A stretch of 64,000 bases of DNA. Source: Diaporthe sp. PMI_573 (Eukaryota; Ascomycota; Sordariomycetes; Diaporthales; Diaporthaceae). The translations under genes and the position numbers were made by a program. The stretch is taken from NCBI GenBank assembly GCA_021399435.1, contig JAJTUP010000046.1, positions 434,001-498,000 of the forward strand, read 5' to 3'. The stretch's first letter is position 1. Each line of letters opens with the position of its first letter. Under the pieces are notes generated by a model, which saw nothing but the letters and a program-made list of their open reading frames with translations, was not told where the DNA came from and did no database searches. Shown here in pieces: positions 59,759 through 64,000 of this stretch.

Positions 59759-60336
59759 TTAGATAAGCGGTGGTTCCGTTGATTGACGTTGACGTTGATT
59801 GATTTCAATATATTGATCAACGTCGTTGAAGCCGTTGATTGATGGTCCACCCTGGTCAGGATTGGCATTGCGGGCTCGCTGCACCATGACTGCGAAGGCA
59901 AGCGTGGGGGCCAGAGGAAGCAGGGCGACAGAAATCCACCATTTTGCACTTGAGAATCGCTTGTTGTATTCGCCATTGTGCGTTCCATTGCCTAGATGAT
60001 ATGCGGACCTTGACCACCAGGCAAAATTCGTGAGAAGGAAACTTGCCCACGTGTTGAGGACGTGCGTGAGACTGACGCTGTAGAACATCTTCAAAATAAT
60101 GATTGGCGAGGGGCGGAACGATCTTCGTCGACTCGAATTGATTGTTCGAGCAGCGAATATATACATGCTAACCTGCCTGCCCAGGTGCTTGGGCGTTGAT
60201 ACTTTGGGAGGCCTACGATGAGGATCTTGGCCAAAATCTGAGAGTACCCGCGTCTGGGCTCTGAGAAGCGAAGCGGGATGGTTCCCAAGATCCCGCGCTT
60301 TCCCAGTGCGATATCGTGGTCAGTAATCCTTGCCAT
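59759..60336 (-). CDS. Small predicted membrane protein, two exons
   Basis: Exon 1 is 60336-60173 (ATG, MARITDHDIALGKRGILGTI), the intron 60172-60078 (95 nt, GTTAGC...TACAG), exon 2 60077-59759; 160 aa. Two hydrophobic segments in exon 2 (VSLTHVLNTWASFLLTNFAW and WWISVALLPLAPTLAFAVMV) are probable membrane helices, followed by a polar tail. No signal peptide and no family recognised. The 3' end is embedded in TTGATTGA repeats, so the last residues (IEINQRQRQSTEPPLI) may be recent repeat-derived sequence. Confidence 0.5.
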
Positions 60337-61025
60337 AATTTCCACCCTTTTCTTTGTGCCGGCGGTCCGGTTCAGGGTACGTTGAACTTGGGACGAATGC
60401 CCACATTATTGTGCAGGACACTAGTGCGGCTGCAACTCGGTCATGCAATAGACCTATTTCGGTATTCATGGAGCCCTTCTATTCAATAAAACCCCAGTTA
60501 GTCGACCAGGTCTCACCTCATTTCATCTTGAATAATAAGATATGCATTAAGCACATTAGTTGCTCCTTCCACACAGATACTCCGGGACCTTGCCAACATC
60601 CGCAGGGACAGACACGAGTTTTAGATGGTCAGTTTTACATCACGGTGGCTCACGGTAAGCATGGCTAGCCCCTTACCACTGCGAGCAAACCCCGTCCTGG
60701 CCAACTTTGTATGGGGCAGGTCAAGGAATTCAGAATGCTGTGCCTCCAAAAAGGGTAAGTCTCCTTTTGGCAATTGTACAAGGAAAGCCGCATGTGGCAA
60801 TGGTGAGGATTCGGATGTGCCTTAGCTGCAGATATTGAAACTGAATTTCATCATGTACTGTGGGAAGGTCGCGTCAGGAGTCATTCCCGAATGCGAAAGG
60901 TGCAAGCCCCTCTATGACCCAGCCCACCGAGCTCGTCTAGCCCAATTTTCCAGTCTGTCACAGAAATGAAAGAATCCATGAGCCTGAGTTGCCGGCTACC
61001 TTACATCCCTTTCTGTCTCAGCTAA
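60337..61025. other. Unassigned; one small Cys-containing ORF
   Basis: Plus ORF 60625-60825 (66 aa) has a hydrophobic start and four Cys (SECCASKKGKSPFGNC, then AACGNG). It could be a small secreted peptide, but there is no supporting family match. Nothing else is seen. Confidence 0.25.
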
Positions 61026-61315
61026 CTAAGTGCTGGGTTTCACCTCCTTATCTGACAATGCCTGCTTGACGCGGGCGAGTTCAGCTTCAGACTCGGTGCA
61101 CTCGTTTTCCAAATTCTCGACTTGTCGTTTTAGATGCCTTATGATTTCTAATCTGCTAACGCGAATGTTACTGATGAATGACAATGGAGACCCAGCGCAT
61201 ATATCACTCACCCGTTTATTTTACCCGCCTCGTCCAATTCCGCGCTGGTTAGCCTTTTGGCAGTTTCTGAGGGCTTCATATTCTCGAACTGCTTGGCTGC
61301 TTCCGAATAATCCAT
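61026..61315 (-). CDS. Small coiled-coil protein, two exons
   Basis: Exon 1 is 61315-61212 (MDYSEAAKQFENMKPSETAK), the intron 61211-61156 (56 nt, GTGAGT...TTAG), exon 2 61155-61026 (RLEIIRHLKRQVENLENECT, then ESEAELARVKQALSD); 77 aa. Unspliced, exon 1 would stop at once. The second half is a clear heptad coiled coil. The frame is open for a few codons upstream of the ATG, so an earlier exon is possible. No family recognised. Confidence 0.45.
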
Positions 61316-62462
61316 ATTCCAGTCAGCAAATTGTGCAAATTTGTGATTTCAGAGGTAATCAGCCTAGTACGGATGGGAATCACTATTTTATTAATCAAAC
61401 AATCTTGACTGCAGATATGTCAAACGGGAAAAGAAGCAGACTGACCTTTCAGGCGCGACCCACTTCTCAGAATCGATCGAGCAAGTCCCCTGAATGATTT
61501 CGCAACTTACCACCGCAAATTTTCATTGCTATTGCTTGGCGACGTGGGGAGCAAGTGATCCATCCTCGAGATGAGTGAGCTACCAGCCCAGCGTTGAACG
61601 AACCCTGCGTCATACCTAGGTACCCAGCCATCGTGGGCAAGGCCCAGGAGACACCACCGAGAGCAAGTGGTGGGGGCCAGGATCACCGGCCGTCTTGTAC
61701 TTCGACCTGCGACGGTGTACCAGTGCCAGTGGTACTTTCCTGGGTCCACCGCGGGCAACCTGCCGTCTTTCTCGTTTATCATCGCTTTGAAGAAAATACG
61801 AGCGTACCGGCAAGGATCCTCGCTGGCTTTGAAGATGTACATTGACGTCAAAGAAAGTCACAGTAGCCTGCCCCTTCTAATCGGTACATCTTGGATTGCA
61901 TCTCACAGCTCAGGGAACCAACATCCGTGGAAAGCCTGGGCGCGTGATGACACCAGAATGCCTAGCCGTAAGGCGACGGTGACCCATGCCATCAGGGTGG
62001 TCTTAGCACAAGTCTCGACCTCATCAGTTTCACCGTGCAATGCAGGCATGCAGGCCCAGCCACAAGCCCTGGGGATGCAGTTTGCTCGTGGTGACGTGTC
62101 TACGGGGAGGGGTTCCGTCCAGGGCCGGCGGGAAGGGAGCGTTGCTTCTGTAGGATGATGCACTTGCCTCTCCGAATCCATTTGCTTCTGTGGTCGGTCA
62201 ACGCTGCCAAGACGCCATGAAAGTCCGATACGATTGAAGGATCGCACGAGACACAAACCGTGCACCCAAGAATTGGGCTGTTGCATGACTGAGGAAAGGA
62301 CATTCACGAGTTCCTAATTTACATCTTCCCAATCTTGACTTGCTTTTTTCTATTCCGATCACTTGCCCCCCTCCGAGACACGCGTCCATGATGGGCTAGG
62401 ACATAGGGTGGGGGCCCTGCTACGGAGACGCCAGGAGCGGCATTTTGCACGTCGAAGAAGCA
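61316..62462. other. No gene recognised
   Basis: Moderately GC-rich with several overlapping ORFs on both strands, none with a motif. Confidence 0.3.
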
Positions 62463-62464
62463 TA

Positions 62465-62662
62465 CCGTATTAATTCACCAAATTCGCCCAAACCCCTGTC
62501 ATCGCCCTTCCTTAACACAGCTTAGTGACAGTCTAAGGATGGTTTAGGGTTTTCGTTGAGCCACATTGAACCACCAGATCTCTCCACTTTTCCTTTGAAT
62601 ACAGAGTTCAATTGGCTTCTGCCACTGACAGGGGGTTGGACGAATTTGGTGAATTAATACGG
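62465..62662. mobile_element. MITE with perfect 22-bp TIRs and TA duplication
   Basis: 198 bp, no coding capacity. Terminal inverted repeats begin CCGTATTAATTCACCAAATT; 22 bp match perfectly and the match extends imperfectly to about 37 bp, ending CCCTGTCA. Flanked by TA at 62463-62464 and 62663-62664, the target duplication of Tc1/mariner (including Fot1/pogo) transposases. A non-autonomous element mobilised by a transposase not encoded here. Confidence 0.92.
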
Positions 62663-62664
62663 TA

Positions 62665-64000
62665 TATCGGGGACAGAGGGAGGAGCATGAATTCGAGCAC
62701 TGTTCGCGACGCTAGGGCGTTGTGACTCGAGTAGGCCTGACGGACCCCGCACGCGGACTTTTGAAGTCGCTCTCCTCACTGTGAATACTGGTTGACTCGT
62801 CGCCCCTGCAGGACGCCATGCTGCAGATTTTCCACAGGCCAGTATGGCGGATTGTAGCCGCAATGATGGTCACGCTGAGGCGTTGCACTCGGATTCATCT
62901 AATGGGCTGGTGTGGATCTATCAGGCGTACCCTGGGACTAAGCTGTGATTACACTTTCCCTGATAAGTCAGCCCCCAGTGTGGCTTACAGGAAGTCCCTG
63001 CGGTGACATAGCATTATGAACACACTGCCCCGCCTGTCTATCCGGATATGTGCTCGGTCCCGAGGGCGAAATGAGTATGCCTGTTACCCGTGTAAGTTTA
63101 ACAGGACGATTTTGGCGACTACCTTGCCACTTTCTAATATAGGAATAGCTCCAGGCCAGCCTGACAGATAGTCCTACCACCGACATGATGACAACGCTAC
63201 CTCGCATCTAATAGCCTGTCGTATGGATCGATTAGAAGTTGCCGGGGGCAGCTGCAGCCTCGAGCTGCCAGCAGGAGCGGGGATGAATGTGGTTGGCGCG
63301 TTCGCGGAGCACTTGATGAAGGGCCTGGCCGCTGACAGTGCGGCTGGATGGTTCAGTCACTTGATCTTCCTTTGCATGATGGCTGACGTGCTAAGATGGT
63401 TCTGGGTTTCAAGTTCATCTTGGCGCTTTCACAATGCTGACTCGAAACATGTTCGGCAAATCGAGACCCGGTGGTGCCAGCGGACTGTCGAACTGGGTTG
63501 ACGCGAAATATATCGATAGTTGGGCCCCATTCGCAGCAACCCTCTGGGTCTCATTTTAGACGGGACTGTGAGGATGCGGGCGTGTACTCTGGCGCAGGTC
63601 TCTGCGACTTGGTGGGAGAGGCGGGGTTGGCCGAAAGCAAGGGTCCCGCGCTGGGCTTCCTGGGACGGACTTTGTTCGTTTCATCTTCATTTTTAAACTA
63701 CGGGCTTGTCCGCGACCGCCGCGGCAGTCGTGTGAGTCTTCATGATTCGGAGTGAAGACGCAGCCTCCAAAAACTAGGTTCTGGGCGAGGGTGGAAGAGC
63801 GTCCACATCGAGGCCGAGCTCGTCAGGCTAGGCCTTGAACAGAAGCAGCGGGAACCATCCAAGGCTAGCAGGAGACGTACTCACATGCCGGTGTGTCATC
63901 GCGTCGGCAAGGGAACTGTGGTTGGTCGGGTATAGCCTTTTAACAGGGTTTCATTCTTGTCGCCCGCCAAGCCACTCCCCGTCTTTCCCCTCTTTAGCAT
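62665..64000. other. No gene recognised
   Basis: ORFs up to 94 codons without motifs. No repeat structure noticed to the window end. Confidence 0.3.

Noticed and set aside
1..64000. Starship giant transposon
   Set aside because: NLR-like and other typical cargo-like relics are present, but no DUF3435 tyrosine-recombinase captain or element boundary was seen.
1..64000. CRISPR array, bacterial operon or prophage
   Set aside because: No regularly spaced repeats; introns and fungal families show a eukaryotic nuclear genome.

Overview
The window is a repeat-rich stretch of a filamentous ascomycete nuclear genome (Pezizomycotina, probably Sordariomycetes; species not resolved). The evidence is short GT-AG introns of 42-95 nt, fungal families (FunK1 kinase, NACHT relic, bZIP basic region, Pif1-type helicase), and a transposon load of Ty3/gypsy, Ty1/copia, a Tad-like LINE, hAT elements and a Tc1/mariner-type MITE. 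It reads like accessory or subtelomeric sequence: few intact host genes, many gene fragments, and AT-rich blocks between coding patches.

Layout. 0-4 kb: an intact Skp1-like gene, then a graveyard of cellular gene fragments (PKA-type kinase exon, RING-E3 piece, one vacuolar Ca2+/H+ exchanger exon with both splice sites). 4.4-7.4 kb: a 3'-truncated Ty3/gypsy element on the minus strand with a Tf1-like self-priming signal. 8.3-12.2 kb: a Ty1/copia polyprotein open for 1200 codons, truncated at both ends and joined to a LINE 3' tail. 12.3-17.1 kb: a two-exon C2H2 gene, a bZIP fragment, a NACHT + FunK1 + RhoGEF mosaic, and a MADS-like gene. 17.8-19.4 kb: an intact, intron-containing Pif1-family helicase. 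20.6-25.5 kb: a copia RT scrap, a RING-type gene relic, an internally deleted hAT and a coiled-coil ORF. 25.8-30.2 kb: a LINE with open ORF2. 32.5-34.6 kb: a small three-exon gene and gene relics.

34.6-50.2 kb is a pile of hAT transposons. One with an open 710-aa transposase (34586-40309) carries a second hAT (34793-37682, perfect 8-bp target duplication) in its 5' non-coding region. A third with an open 808-aa transposase (42496-45568) interrupts a fourth, and half-elements flank them. 50.6-51.7 kb holds a three-exon gene for a Ser/Thr-rich, possibly extracellular protein. 56.4-57.4 kb is a strikingly GC-rich fragment of a 2OG-Fe(II) oxygenase gene. Further right are another hAT half, a two-exon membrane-protein gene, a 77-aa coiled-coil gene and a 198-bp MITE with perfect TIRs and TA duplication.

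No operon-like or metabolic cluster is seen. The biological story is transposon colonisation and repeated capture or duplication of host gene pieces. Several ORFs open only with a non-ATG codon, so where I give an ATG I read it in the sequence; intron calls come from splice motifs plus frame continuity and are not backed by transcripts.
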